Source: Clostridia bacterium
GTDB lineage: Bacteria > Bacillota > DSM-12270 > Thermacetogeniales > Thermacetogeniaceae
Reading direction: 5' to 3'
Assembly: GCA_902812385.1 (NCBI GenBank)
Contig: CADDZD010000003.1
Span: 28,598 to 92,597 of the forward strand
Length of the DNA: 64,000 nucleotides
The first letter of the stretch is position 1, and every line of letters starts with the position of its first letter. A program made the translations under genes and the position numbers. The notes under the pieces were generated by a model that was not told the origin of the DNA, made no database searches, and saw nothing but the letters and a program-made list of their open reading frames with translations. Positions 9,343-18,417 of the stretch are shown piece by piece.

Positions 9343-9969
9343 TCACCAGCTTTCTTTAGCGAGTACGCTTACTTTATGGGGGGGTATGTCGAGCAGTGTT
9401 TCCACCGCCTGGGCCAGTTTCTCCCGAAGTTCGGGATCTTTCGCCCCCTCTGCAAGGACGAGGACTCCGGCAACTTCAGGGCGCTTCGCTTTGAGGAGAA
9501 CAGGATCGTTCTTTCCTCCATTTAGCGTTTCGGCAAATACAAGGCTTCCCTGCTCATTGACCTCCGTCGTCTTCCGGTTTCCGCCGGCCTGGTCTTTCTC
9601 CTCGATGATCCTGTTCTGCTTGTTGACATTTTGCGCAAACACGTTTTCCTGCCCCGAAGACAGCGTCACCGTTACCTGCACACTGCCCGCACCCGCAACA
9701 GAACCCAAAACCTTTTCAAGCCGGTACTCCAGCTCCTTTTCTGCCGCCGTCAGGCTGTTGTCCCTTTGCACCTCCTCTTTGGCCGGTGCGGGAGGTGAGG
9801 TGGTAGAAGCAGCGGGATTTATAAGGGATCCTGCAACAATGAGCAAGGCTACCCCCCCTCCGAGTAACACCAAAAACCGCCACAGATTTGAGATGCGTCC
9901 GGGAAAAAATCCCTTTTCATCCCCTAAATTTCTCAACCATTTGTTTAGGATACTCTTCAGTTCTGTCAT
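9343..9969 (-). CDS. spoIIIAG: Stage III sporulation protein AG
   Basis: The product is 208 residues. An N-terminal membrane segment lies at about 29-50 after a basic stretch, followed by an extracytoplasmic domain with the ring-building motif EYRLEKVLGSVAGAGSVQVT typical of SpoIIIAG, which forms a large channel ring between mother cell and forespore. The C-terminus, LAQAVETLLDIPPHKVSVL, also fits. It is separated from spoIIIAF by about 212 bp, much longer than other gaps in this operon; that gap contains a 19-bp tandem repeat. Confidence 0.9.
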   Translation of the reverse strand: MTELKSILNKWLRNLGDEKGFFPGRISNLWRFLVLLGGGVALLIVAGSLINPAASTTSPPAPAKEEVQRDNSLTAAEKELEYRLEKVLGSVAGAGSVQVTVTLSSGQENVFAQNVNKQNRIIEEKDQAGGNRKTTEVNEQGSLVFAETLNGGKNDPVLLKAKRPEVAGVLVLAEGAKDPELREKLAQAVETLLDIPPHKVSVLAKESW

Positions 9970-10142
9970 ACAACACCACCTGCCATAATAATGATGTCAG
10001 AAACAGGATGTCGGAGGTCTGAAAAAAGTTAACGAAACAGTCTCCTGACATACTCCTGCTCCTTACAATAAAACCGCCCCATTTCATCCCCCGATAATTC
10101 GCTACACTTAAAGTAAGTGACTCTTACTGATTATGATTGAAT

Positions 10143-10180
10143 TAACTGTAGGGCATGAGAGTAACTGTAGGGCATGAGAG
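10143..10180. repeat. 19-bp perfect tandem duplication after spoIIIAF
   Basis: The 19-base unit TAACTGTAGGGCATGAGAG occurs twice back to back at 10143-10161 and 10162-10180. It lies immediately past the spoIIIAF stop codon in the unusually long spoIIIAF-spoIIIAG gap. Its role, if any, is unknown; it looks like a recent slippage duplication. Confidence 0.9.
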
Positions 10181-10181
10181 T

Positions 10182-10817
10182 TTACCTGAAAGAACCCATG
10201 GTTACAACCACCTGCTCAGGACGCAGCCCGAACAGGGATGCAACTGTGTCACGCACCTGGGCAGACAGTTCTCCGGATACCGGAGGAGTGGTCTGCGTTT
10301 GCTGCGGGCCGCCATCCGGATGGCTCCCGATGCTGATATTTTCAACCGGTTTTATTTGGGAGAGGCCGTCCTTCTTTTGGCCAGGTTGAACAGTCACAAA
10401 AATCTTATCAATAGTTCCCTCCGCCTGTGGCAGCGGGGCACTGGCCAGGGTTACCCGGGCCTTCGCCGCCTGCACACCCGGCACCAGGCGTGCAACAACG
10501 GCTACCTGCTCTTCCAGCCGCTTTACGCAAGCGGCGCGCGCCTCTTCGAGATTGGCTTGCTGTAAGGCCTTCCCCTGCTTAAAAATGGAGTCGAGTTGCA
10601 TTGTCCCTGCCTCCAGGTTCTCAGAAATACCAAAGTTCAGAATGGGAGCCTGACGAAAAAAGGTGACTACAGGATTTAAGACGGCCACCAGCACAAACAG
10701 GCCTAGAATCACCTGAAGGAATTTGCGGGTTTCCCTTAACGGCAAAAGCATTTCCAGAAATGCCGCCAGGAGAACGAGGAAAACTAAATTCCTGACAACC
10801 GCCCGGATCGTTTCCAT
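10182..10817 (-). CDS. spoIIIAF: Stage III sporulation protein AF
   Basis: The product is 211 residues with two membrane helices at the N-terminus (about 9-27 and 34-52) and a soluble ring-building-type domain ending in GLRPEQVVVTMGSFR. This matches SpoIIIAF, a component of the SpoIIIA-SpoIIQ channel in the engulfing membrane. It follows spoIIIAE after 13 bp. A disordered Pro/Thr/Gln-rich loop is present at about 165-185. Confidence 0.88.
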   Translation of the reverse strand: METIRAVVRNLVFLVLLAAFLEMLLPLRETRKFLQVILGLFVLVAVLNPVVTFFRQAPILNFGISENLEAGTMQLDSIFKQGKALQQANLEEARAACVKRLEEQVAVVARLVPGVQAAKARVTLASAPLPQAEGTIDKIFVTVQPGQKKDGLSQIKPVENISIGSHPDGGPQQTQTTPPVSGELSAQVRDTVASLFGLRPEQVVVTMGSFR

Positions 10818-10830
10818 AGAACCAACCCCA

Positions 10831-12024
10831 TCATCTCAGCATTACGGTGAAGTTCCCAAGCCCCACCACGATTGCCAGAGCGATAAAGAACATCAGCCCC
10901 ACTGCTGCCACTGCAGCAAAAACGATAAAGAGGTAATTTCCGAGGAGGTTGAGAGATTCCCCCAACCTCTGGGCCCCCAAAGGCTGCATCAATGCCGCCG
11001 CCAGACGGTAGATAACGGCGGCGGAAAGGATCTTCACCACCGGAAGGGCGCACATAAAGAAGAGTGTCAAGGTCCCCAGGACACCCACGGCGTTTTTGAG
11101 GAAGAGGGAGCACCCCATTACAGCTTCTACCGCGTCCGATAAAACCCCGCCGACCACGGGAACAAAGGCTCCTGTTAGAAACTTGGCGGTTCGCAGACCG
11201 ATCCCGTCGGTAACCGCCCCTGCAACTCCCTGAATCCCGAGAATACCGATAAACAGAGTTAAAAAGAGGGTGATTAAAGCCACACTGCCGTCCCTGAACA
11301 GTTCTGCCAGGCGTGAAACCTGAAAGCGTTCCGAAACATGGCTGACAATATCGAGAATTGCAGCGCAAAAAATTAAGGGAAAAACTATGTTGCGGATGAG
11401 GGTTCCCAAAAGGTTAAGGGAAATAAAAATGACCGGATGCAGCAAAGCAACCGATGTGAGACTACCTAGGGCGGTCATCAGGGTCAATAAAACCGGAATG
11501 ATGGATTGCATAAATCCAACCATATTTCCAATGGCCTCCCTCCCTGTGTTGAGGGCCAGGGTAAAGGAAGACAGGGCCACCGTCAGCAAGCCGAGCACAC
11601 CTATCCCATGTGCCAGCTGGGCAACTGTATTTTTTTCAAAGGCCCCCTGCAGGTGTTCGAGCAACGCCAGAATGGTTCCGAGCACCAGGAGTTTCCCTAA
11701 AAGAACCGAATGGGTTAAAACTTCACGAAATAAAAAATCAAGCAGGGATTTAAAAACACTTGCCAGGTTCAAATCAAGCTTCCCGCGGCGGATTGAATCC
11801 AGGATTTTTTCCAGGCTGAACCCGGACAGCTGGTTATGGAGATCTTGGTCAACTCTTTTGATAAAGGATTCAAGCTCCCCGAGATTTAATTTCTCGAACT
11901 GCTCGGTCACGAACTGCTCCGGCTCCGCAGTGGCAGTAGCAGCTGCGGCGGCAGGACGAGGGAAGAACAACAAGGAAAGTAATGTTACGGCCAGCAGAGC
12001 ACGGCGTGCCCGGCGCTGAATCAT
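10831..12024 (-). CDS. spoIIIAE: Stage III sporulation protein AE
   Basis: The product is 397 residues. A signal-peptide-like N-terminus (ALLAVTLLSLLFFPRPAAAAA) is followed by an extracytoplasmic helical region to about residue 90 and then a polytopic membrane part with at least six hydrophobic segments. This architecture is that of SpoIIIAE, the largest membrane subunit of the sporulation channel. It starts 22 bp after spoIIIAD in the same operon. Confidence 0.9.
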   Translation of the reverse strand: MIQRRARRALLAVTLLSLLFFPRPAAAAATATAEPEQFVTEQFEKLNLGELESFIKRVDQDLHNQLSGFSLEKILDSIRRGKLDLNLASVFKSLLDFLFREVLTHSVLLGKLLVLGTILALLEHLQGAFEKNTVAQLAHGIGVLGLLTVALSSFTLALNTGREAIGNMVGFMQSIIPVLLTLMTALGSLTSVALLHPVIFISLNLLGTLIRNIVFPLIFCAAILDIVSHVSERFQVSRLAELFRDGSVALITLFLTLFIGILGIQGVAGAVTDGIGLRTAKFLTGAFVPVVGGVLSDAVEAVMGCSLFLKNAVGVLGTLTLFFMCALPVVKILSAAVIYRLAAALMQPLGAQRLGESLNLLGNYLFIVFAAVAAVGLMFFIALAIVVGLGNFTVMLR

Positions 12025-12045
12025 GTGCAGCCCCCCACTTCCTCC

Positions 12046-12432
12046 TCAAGGAAGCAACCGGATAATAACCTCCAGGATAGCCGCGAAGATGGGCAATGCC
12101 AGGATCATAATCAGTATTTTCCCCGCCAGTTCTATCTTGCTTGCAATGGTACCTTCCCCTGCATCCCGGCAGATCTGTGCACCAAACTCGGCTATGTAAG
12201 CAATTCCCATGATCTTTAAAAGGGTGACCAGGTACAGTTCATCCACATGAGCGCGCCTCGTGAGATCTCGAAAAACCGTAAAAATCGCCCCTATCTTCCC
12301 CAGAACCAGGATAAAGACCAGGATTCCGAAACCGAGCCCTAAAAACAGTGCCATTTCCCGGCGGTTCTCGCGCAGGAGTACCGCAAAAACGGCAACGATG
12401 AGGCCGAGACCAACTATCTGAAGGATCTCCAC
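12046..12432 (-). CDS. spoIIIAD: Stage III sporulation protein AD
   Basis: The product is 128 residues from a GTG start at 12432, chosen because GAGGAGG lies just upstream and the length then equals the family norm; an upstream TTG would add six residues. It has four hydrophobic segments and the conserved VDELYLVTLLKIMGIAYIAE stretch. SpoIIIAD is an integral membrane subunit of the SpoIIIA channel. It is separated from spoIIIAC by 14 bp. Confidence 0.9.
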   Translation of the reverse strand: MEILQIVGLGLIVAVFAVLLRENRREMALFLGLGFGILVFILVLGKIGAIFTVFRDLTRRAHVDELYLVTLLKIMGIAYIAEFGAQICRDAGEGTIASKIELAGKILIMILALPIFAAILEVIIRLLP

Positions 12433-12446
12433 CGCAGTCCCTCCTC

Positions 12447-12644
12447 TCAAAAGAGGCGAAAAACCGAACGCACCATGTTGTACAACTGGTTGATCAGTTG
12501 CACCACCATGATCAGAACCACCACCACACCTGCCAGGGTCAGCATCTGAGCCTGCTCCTCTTTGTCGGCCTGCTTTAGGATGATGTGTAAAACAGAAATA
12601 AGAATGCCGATACCGGCAATTTTAAAAATAATGTCCACGTTCAT
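12447..12644 (-). CDS. spoIIIAC: Stage III sporulation protein AC
   Basis: The product is 65 residues from the ATG at 12644 (MNVDIIFKIAGIGILISV), preceded by AGAGGGG; a longer upstream frame lacks an RBS. Two membrane helices with the conserved HIILKQADKEEQA loop between them identify SpoIIIAC, a small integral subunit of the sporulation channel. It follows spoIIIAB by 22 bp. Confidence 0.9.
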   Translation of the reverse strand: MNVDIIFKIAGIGILISVLHIILKQADKEEQAQMLTLAGVVVVLIMVVQLINQLYNMVRSVFRLF

Positions 12645-12666
12645 TGCATTACCCCTCTCTTTCTTT

Positions 12667-13191
12667 CTACAGGAGCAACAAAACAATACTGATTCCCAGC
12701 AGAAACCCTCCGTAACGCCAGAGGCGCTCGTTTCTCTCCCGTTCCCGCTGCGCCTTTTCTTCTTCCTTGCGCAGGTTCAGAGAGGTTAAGGCGATTTTTT
12801 TATGCTGTTCCTGCCTGTCTGAGGCCCCCAACCCCTCACCGAAAGCGCGCAGCACGGCATAATCGTCCCCGTTCAAAGCGGTCCGACCGATCTCCTCATC
12901 CAGGGCCCGGCTCCAGGCTTCTCCGGCGGTATAACCCCAGGAGGACTCCAGCAGCGCTGCCGCGCCCGAAAAAATCCGGCTTACTGCCGTATCTCCTGCC
13001 TGTCCAATTTTTCTTAAAGCGGCAGGTAGTGGCGTGGCCCCGTACATGATTTCCGTGTCAAGCATTTGCAGGGCATCCTGCAAGGCACGCAACTGGCGGG
13101 GACGCAGTGAGTAATAGGAGGCGATGTTCATCCCTGCCATGCCTGTGGAAAAAATCACCAGAAAAGCGCCGATCAGCTTAAACAGAGACAT
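12667..13191 (-). CDS. spoIIIAB: Stage III sporulation protein AB
   Basis: The product is 174 residues with a membrane segment at each end (about 5-27 and 158-173) and a cytoplasmic helical middle containing MLDTEIMYGATPLPAAL. The fold resembles GspF-like platform proteins, as described for SpoIIIAB. It overlaps the end of spoIIIAA by 14 bp, so ATPase and platform subunits are translationally coupled, as in other spore formers. Confidence 0.9.
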   Translation of the reverse strand: MSLFKLIGAFLVIFSTGMAGMNIASYYSLRPRQLRALQDALQMLDTEIMYGATPLPAALRKIGQAGDTAVSRIFSGAAALLESSWGYTAGEAWSRALDEEIGRTALNGDDYAVLRAFGEGLGASDRQEQHKKIALTSLNLRKEEEKAQRERERNERLWRYGGFLLGISIVLLLL

Positions 13192-14170
13192 TCACCCCTC
13201 GCAGCAGCCTCTTGTTCTCATCCCAGACCCCTTCGAGCGTTCCCGGCCCCCTTCTCCTGCTCAGAAAAACATAGCGCTGGAAAACCCGCTGCTCGATGAG
13301 TTCTCGCAGGTAGGGACGCTGCTCCAGTTCCTCCCAGCAGGAGGCGTGCGCCGTCGCCAGAATGCTGACACCGGTGTTGACCATCTCCCAGAGGGCAGCC
13401 ACATCTTCGGAGCGGCCGATTTCGTCGGTGGCAATGACCTGAGGCGCCATCGACCGCAGGAGCATTACCATTCCCACAGCTTTCGGACAGCAGTCCAGCA
13501 CATCCACTCTCGGCCCCAAATCATGCTGAGGAACCCCCTGAAAGCAGGCGGCCAGCTCACTCCTCTCGTCAACCACTCCCACCGAAAGGCCCGGGAAGTT
13601 CAAAGCGGGCAAACCGTAGCTCAAGGATCTAACGAGATCCCTGAGAATGGTGGTCTTACCCGCCCGGGGAGGTGATACGAGCAGGGTATGGTAAGGGCGT
13701 CTCTCCTGGAAATTCAGAACGAATGGCAACAGGTGGCGTGCAGCGCCGGGGACGGCCCGGGCGATTCTGATATTTAAACTGCTGATGTCCCGGATAGTCT
13801 TCAATGCTCCTCCGTCCAAAACAGCCCTGCCTGCCAGGCCGACCCGGTGCCCGCCGGGCAGTGTAATAAAACCCTGACGGAGCTCCTCCTCATAAGCATA
13901 AAGGGAGCCCTGGCTGATCAACTGCAGCGTTTTCCAGATATCCTCCGCCGAAACCAGGTACGCTTCCGAAAAAGCATGAACCGGCTCTCCCTTGATGTTT
14001 AAGAAACACTCCTCCTGATGGTAACGCACAGCCAGGGGGCGTTCGCGACGAAGCCGGATTTCCTCGATCCCCTCAACAATAAACGAGGGAAGCCTTTCAA
14101 AGATTGCCTTCAGAGCAGGAGCAACCAGAGGCAGGATCTGACAGATCCCCGCTTCCATGAGGCCGGGCAT
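13178..14170 (-). CDS. spoIIIAA: Stage III sporulation protein AA (ATPase)
   Basis: The product is 330 residues. It is a secretion-type AAA+/RecA-like ATPase: Walker A is in SPPRAGKTTILRDL (about 165-178) and the Walker B region in PQVIATDEIGRSEDVAALWE. SpoIIIAA energises the SpoIIIA-SpoIIQ complex in the mother cell. It is the first gene of the eight-gene operon, which in B. subtilis is transcribed by sigma E; no convincing sigma E promoter was identified in the 50 bp upstream. RBS is AGGGGAAT. Confidence 0.93.
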   Translation of the reverse strand: MPGLMEAGICQILPLVAPALKAIFERLPSFIVEGIEEIRLRRERPLAVRYHQEECFLNIKGEPVHAFSEAYLVSAEDIWKTLQLISQGSLYAYEEELRQGFITLPGGHRVGLAGRAVLDGGALKTIRDISSLNIRIARAVPGAARHLLPFVLNFQERRPYHTLLVSPPRAGKTTILRDLVRSLSYGLPALNFPGLSVGVVDERSELAACFQGVPQHDLGPRVDVLDCCPKAVGMVMLLRSMAPQVIATDEIGRSEDVAALWEMVNTGVSILATAHASCWEELEQRPYLRELIEQRVFQRYVFLSRRRGPGTLEGVWDENKRLLRGVNVSV

Positions 14171-14264
14171 AGGTCATTCCCCTTATTTTATTCCTGGACT
14201 TGCCTTATATATATTTAGTTCTTGCCGGTTTTATGAAAAGGAGGGGGTTCGGAAGGAGAGAAAA

Positions 14265-14291
14265 ATAAAAAGCCCCATTGGCCGGGGCTTT
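14265..14291 (-). terminator. Rho-independent terminator after the CD1247-type gene
   Basis: On the minus strand AAAGCCCC and GGGGCTTT form a stem with a 7-base loop followed by TTATTTTT. It closes the aroQ-aminopeptidase-efp-CD1247 transcription unit ahead of spoIIIAA. Confidence 0.85.
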
Positions 14292-14326
14292 GAATCAAGC
14301 ATAATTGGTGGTTGTTAACAGAAGAT

Positions 14327-14833
14327 TTAAAGATCTTCCTGATCTTCGGACGGCCTGGCGTGCCTCGCAGGTCTGCCCGACCTTTGTGGAGGTGGCATGG
14401 AACCATCATTGACATAGACCACCTCGTTGCAATTCGGGCAGGTTACTTCAATGACATCTTCTTCATCGACAATGTCCGCATCAAAGCAAATGATATCGTG
14501 ACACTTGGGACACTCTACTTCAACATACTCGATGTCGTCATCTTCGTCGCATTCGTAATCCGCCTCATCCTTAGCTGCATCCTCTTTATTTTCCGCCTCG
14601 TTGCTTTCTTCCAGATCAAACTCATCCTCGTCACCGTATAAATCCTCATCAATGCTCTCCAGGTAGTCTTCCAGATCCTCCTGGCTGGCCCGCAATTCCT
14701 CCACCTCGTCCACCAAGTCCCCCAGGATATCAATGATCTGCTTGATAATTCTCGCCTCTTCCCTGCCCTCTTCAAATTTAAGGCCCTCCGTCAGGCCTTG
14801 AAGATAGGCAATCCTTTCCCGCAAATCTTCCAT
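14327..14833 (-). CDS. CD1247-type acidic zinc-ribbon protein
   Basis: The product is 168 residues. The N-terminal 60 residues (MEDLRERIAYLQGLTEGL) match the CD1247 N-terminal domain of clostridial proteins. A very acidic, low-complexity stretch follows, then a zinc ribbon formed by CPKC (about residue 109) and CPNC (about 134), and a basic Pro/Arg tail. It is next to efp, as in many clostridia. No enzymatic motif is seen; the ribbon and acidic region suggest a nucleic-acid or protein-binding accessory role, which is inference. Confidence 0.8.
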   Translation of the reverse strand: MEDLRERIAYLQGLTEGLKFEEGREEARIIKQIIDILGDLVDEVEELRASQEDLEDYLESIDEDLYGDEDEFDLEESNEAENKEDAAKDEADYECDEDDDIEYVEVECPKCHDIICFDADIVDEEDVIEVTCPNCNEVVYVNDGSMPPPQRSGRPARHARPSEDQEDL

Positions 14834-14885
14834 ATTTTTGACCTCCTAAAACCTTTTTACCTATTATTCCCATTTAAAGCCAGAT

Positions 14886-15443
14886 CTAAACCCGCTCCAG
14901 ATACTCTCCGGTGCGTGTATCCACCCTAACTACATCTCCGACTTCCACAAAGAGTGGTACCTGGATTGTAAGTCCTGTTTCCAGGGTAGCAGACTTCGTT
15001 CCACCTGTTGCCGTGTCGCCGCGTACTCCGGGATCTGCGGCAACCACCTCAAGCTCTACAAAATTGGGCAGTTCCACTCCGATCAGGTTTCCCTCGTGAG
15101 TGAGCAGGTAAATATTCATATTTTCTTTTAAGTACTTCACGTTGTCCCCCAGTTGCTCGGTTGTAAGGCTCACCTGCTCGTAAGTCTCATTATCCATAAA
15201 GACAAAGGAATCCCCTTCACGATAAAGATACTGCATTTCCTTTCTTTCCAGGTGCGCCCTCGGTAGCTTCTCCCCGGCCCGAAAGGTGCGCTCGATAACT
15301 GCACCTGTTCTGAGGTTCTTCAACTTTGAGCGCACAAATGCCGAGCCCTTTCCCGGCTTAACATGCTGAAAGTCCACAACTGTGTAAATGTCCCCTTCAA
15401 CCTCAATTGTTAGACCTGTCCTGAAATCATTCGTTGAAATCAT
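14886..15443 (-). CDS. efp: Translation elongation factor P
   Basis: The product is 185 residues with three beta-barrel domains. The N-terminal KOW-like domain holds the loop [18 protein letters not shown], whose lysine (KPGKGSA) is the site modified in many bacteria. The C-terminal OB domain ends [17 protein letters not shown] relieves ribosome stalling at polyproline stretches. The RBS AGGTAGG is close to the ATG. It lies in the aroQ-aminopeptidase-efp order common in Firmicutes. Confidence 0.95.
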   Translation of the reverse strand: MISTNDFRTGLTIEVEGDIYTVVDFQHVKPGKGSAFVRSKLKNLRTGAVIERTFRAGEKLPRAHLERKEMQYLYREGDSFVFMDNETYEQVSLTTEQLGDNVKYLKENMNIYLLTHEGNLIGVELPNFVELEVVAADPGVRGDTATGGTKSATLETGLTIQVPLFVEVGDVVRVDTRTGEYLERV

Positions 15444-15507
15444 CTTCCTACCTGGCTCATTTCACCTGTTAGCAACAGGCCAGGATTCGCTCCTTTCATC
15501 AAATGAA

Positions 15508-16581
15508 TTAAACAACGATGAGTTCTTTTTTTAAAGGCGTCAGGATTTCACAGCCCTTGTCCGTAACCAGAACGGTATCCTCGATCCGTACACCTCCCCA
15601 ACCCGGTAGATAGACACCTGGCTCCACGGTGACCACCATGCCCGCTTCCAGCACCAGTTCCCCGCCGGGGGCAAGCCTTGGCTCCTCATGAACTGCCAGC
15701 CCAACCCCGTGACCGAGGCTGTGCGAAAAATATTCACCGTAACCGGCTTTTTCTATAACCCGGCGCGCCGCTGCATCAGCCTCGCCGGTCGTTATTCCAG
15801 CTCGAATTAAATCAAGGGCGTTCTGCTGGGCGTCTTTTACCACTTCGTATACTTCCCGCTGCTTTGCATTATAGTGGCCGAGAGCAACCGTCCTGGTAAG
15901 ATCCGCGGCGTAACCCCGGTAGGTCGCCCCCAGGTCAAGCACGATCAACTCACCAAGCCCGATCCGCTTCTCGGATGCGGCGCCATGGGGCAAGGCACTC
16001 CGCTGCCCGCTGGCCACGATCGTATCGAAGGCAGGAAGCCCTGCGCCTTGGGAACGCATAAAAAATTCCATGACACCCGCCGCTTCCTGTTCCGTCATGC
16101 CTTCCCTCAGTTCTTCCAGGAGGTGACGGAAAGCCGCACAGGTGATGATTCCGGCCTCCCTGATCATTGCGATCTCTTCCGCATCCTTCACCATCCGCAT
16201 CTTTTCCACCAAGCCGCTCACCGGTCGCAGCCGGATCTGGGGAAGCTGCTCCTGAATCTGCCTAAACTGCCGGTAGGTCAGATAATTCTCTTCAAAACCC
16301 AGCTCAGTGTGCCGTCCCCCGTAAACCTCCGTCAATGCTTCCAGAAATGTTTTCCTGACGAGTTTCAGATCCCAGTCAGGAGCTTCAGCATGCGCCTGTT
16401 CCACAAACCTTCCGTCTGTGAATAAACAGGCCGTGTCAGAGGTCACAAGGAGGGCACCTTCACCGGTAAAACCGCTTATATACCTTCGATTTTCCGGCTG
16501 CATCACCAGCAGCGCTTCCAGACCCTGAGCCGCCAAAATGCTCCGCAGTCCGGCCAATCTCCGGGAGTAATTAACCGTCAT
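15508..16581 (-). CDS. Xaa-Pro aminopeptidase/dipeptidase, M24 family
   Basis: The product is 357 residues. It has an N-terminal creatinase-like domain (1-130) and a C-terminal pita-bread metallopeptidase. All five metal ligands are visible: two Asp in DLGATYRGYAADLTRTV, His in SLGHGVGLAVHE, Glu in VTVEPGVYLPG and Glu in VRIEDTVLV. It removes N-terminal residues before proline or splits Xaa-Pro dipeptides in the cytoplasm. It is 6 bp downstream of aroQ and upstream of efp, an arrangement seen widely in Firmicutes. Confidence 0.93.
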   Translation of the reverse strand: MTVNYSRRLAGLRSILAAQGLEALLVMQPENRRYISGFTGEGALLVTSDTACLFTDGRFVEQAHAEAPDWDLKLVRKTFLEALTEVYGGRHTELGFEENYLTYRQFRQIQEQLPQIRLRPVSGLVEKMRMVKDAEEIAMIREAGIITCAAFRHLLEELREGMTEQEAAGVMEFFMRSQGAGLPAFDTIVASGQRSALPHGAASEKRIGLGELIVLDLGATYRGYAADLTRTVALGHYNAKQREVYEVVKDAQQNALDLIRAGITTGEADAAARRVIEKAGYGEYFSHSLGHGVGLAVHEEPRLAPGGELVLEAGMVVTVEPGVYLPGWGGVRIEDTVLVTDKGCEILTPLKKELIVV

Positions 16582-16587
16582 CTCAGG

Positions 16588-17037
16588 CTACCTTCTTTCC
16601 TTTTGCGATATGATCTGGCAGGCGGCGGTAAGGGCGAGGCTGTAGCCGAGCGGGCCGAAACCCGTGATCTGGCCGACGGCAGCAGGTGCCGTCACCGACT
16701 TGCTCCGCCAGTCTTCACGGGCATAGATATTGCTCAAATGCACCTCGATTACCGGGATGTTAACGGCTCTGAGGGCATCGTACAGAGCATAGCTGTAGTG
16801 GGTCAAAGCCCCAGGATTGATAATGATGGCATCAAAGCGTCCTCTGGCAGCGTGGATCCGATCGATCAGATCCCCCTCATGATTTGACTGGTAAAACTCT
16901 ACATCCACTCCTGCAGCCTCCCCCTGCCTGGTTAAAGCGCGGTTGATCTCTGCAAGAGTGATTTTCCCGTAGATCTCCTCCTCACGCTCCCCAAGCAGGT
17001 TAAGGTTGGGACCGTTGACAACCAATATGCGCGCCAC
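16588..17037 (-). CDS. aroQ: 3-Dehydroquinate dehydratase, type II
   Basis: The product is 149 residues, the size of dodecameric type II dehydroquinases. The N-terminal VNGPNLNLLGEREEEIYG carries the catalytic Arg and Tyr; NPGALTHYSYAL and VIEVHLSNIYAREDWR carry the conserved His residues and substrate-binding Ser. It catalyses step 3 of the shikimate pathway. The aroE, aroC, aroK and aroB genes lie 16-19 kb away in the same orientation, so the pathway is nearly complete in this window. Confidence 0.95.
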   Translation of the reverse strand: MARILVVNGPNLNLLGEREEEIYGKITLAEINRALTRQGEAAGVDVEFYQSNHEGDLIDRIHAARGRFDAIIINPGALTHYSYALYDALRAVNIPVIEVHLSNIYAREDWRSKSVTAPAAVGQITGFGPLGYSLALTAACQIISQKERR

Positions 17038-17061
17038 TTGAAAACCTCCAGAAAATCGTTG

Positions 17062-18417
17062 TTATTGCCCGCTCACCGTCAACCCGGCAACGCGAATAGT
17101 AGGTGCTCCGGTGCCGATGAAAAAGCGAAGGTCCTTTCCTATTAAATCAATGTTCTCCAGCAATTCCAGTATATTTCCAGCTATTACCATTCCCCGTACC
17201 GGTGTAGTTAATTCGCCGCGTTCTATCCAGATTCCTGCCGCACCCACCGAAAAATCGCCGGATACGGGATTGGCGGTATGCATACCCATCACTTCCGTGA
17301 GATAGAGGCCGCTTTCTGTGTTTTTGATAATATCCTGCGGGTCCTTTTCGCCGGGAGCGAGGTAAAAATTCGTGGTTCCCACTTCCGGAGGCGATTTATA
17401 AGAACTCCGGGCAGCATTTCCCGTGGAGGGAACCCCATCCCTGGCCGCGGTATACGAGTTGTGAAGAAAGCCCCGCAATGTTCCCTTCTTGATAAGGAAT
17501 GTGCGCTGACTGGGAACCCCCTCTCCGTCGAAGGGAGAACTCATTAAACCCTTTGGAATAGTGCCGTCGTCGATCACGGTCACCCCTTCGGCTGCAACCT
17601 TCTGCCCAACCTTTCCCGCAAAGAGGGAACGGCCTTTCTGAACGGCATCAGCCGAAAGGGCGGAAGCGATCAGCCCGAGAAAATTCGTAACCACATAGGG
17701 GTCAAAAACAACGGCCGTGCGCCTGGTTTCCAAACGGCGTGCCCCGAGCATCCGGACCGCCTTAAAGGTGGCCTCCCGCCCGATGGCCTCTGGATCGAGC
17801 TCATCGAACTTACGGGTAAAATACAGTCCAAACCCGGTCTGCTGATCACCATCATCCCCGGCCACCAGCGATGCATAACCGCCGCAGAGCGAGCCCCGGT
17901 ACGAAGCCAGTATCCCGAGAGAATTGGCGATAGTTACGTGGTATTGCGACTCCTGGTAGCTGGCTTGCTCCGTAATCCGGACCCGGCTGTCGTAGCCGCG
18001 CCCGCTCTTCTCTATTTCCTGCGCCAGCCTGATTTTCTCTTCCAGGGGTACCTCCTGCAGCCTGCGATCCTCCAATTCCATCTCCGGATAGGCTTCAGGA
18101 GGCGCCGGGAACACATTGTTCAGATCTGGGCTTCCAATCCGGGCGTTGGCAAGAGCTGCCCGGACGGTTTCCCTGATCGAATCCAGGCCCAGATCGGAGG
18201 TGTAGGCAAAACCCAGGCGCCCTTCCTTTATCAGCCGGATGCCGATGCCACTTTCCCGGGCAACTTTCAGGTTTTCCACTTCCCCGTTCCTGACCTCGAT
18301 CACAAGCTCATGGTTTTGGGAAAAAAAGGCGTCCGCCAGATCGGCACCGTACCGCTTCGCATCTTCAACTGCGGCAGCCACCAGATCGCGCTCGTTCAGT
18401 TTTTCAACCTCGATCAT
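17062..18417 (-). CDS. pmbA: TldE/PmbA-type protease component
   Basis: The product is 451 residues from the ATG at 18417, which has AAGGTG six bases upstream; a GTG nine bases earlier is possible. The sequence is homologous to TldD but lacks the HExxxH metal site, as expected for TldE/PmbA, the partner subunit. Characteristic stretches are GIGIRLIKEGRLGFAYTSD and the C-terminal SGDFSVGAAGIWIERGE. TldD/TldE is a heterodimeric metalloprotease acting on unfolded peptides and modified peptide precursors. The gene overlaps tldD by 14 bp. Confidence 0.92.
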   Translation of the reverse strand: MIEVEKLNERDLVAAAVEDAKRYGADLADAFFSQNHELVIEVRNGEVENLKVARESGIGIRLIKEGRLGFAYTSDLGLDSIRETVRAALANARIGSPDLNNVFPAPPEAYPEMELEDRRLQEVPLEEKIRLAQEIEKSGRGYDSRVRITEQASYQESQYHVTIANSLGILASYRGSLCGGYASLVAGDDGDQQTGFGLYFTRKFDELDPEAIGREATFKAVRMLGARRLETRRTAVVFDPYVVTNFLGLIASALSADAVQKGRSLFAGKVGQKVAAEGVTVIDDGTIPKGLMSSPFDGEGVPSQRTFLIKKGTLRGFLHNSYTAARDGVPSTGNAARSSYKSPPEVGTTNFYLAPGEKDPQDIIKNTESGLYLTEVMGMHTANPVSGDFSVGAAGIWIERGELTTPVRGMVIAGNILELLENIDLIGKDLRFFIGTGAPTIRVAGLTVSGQ

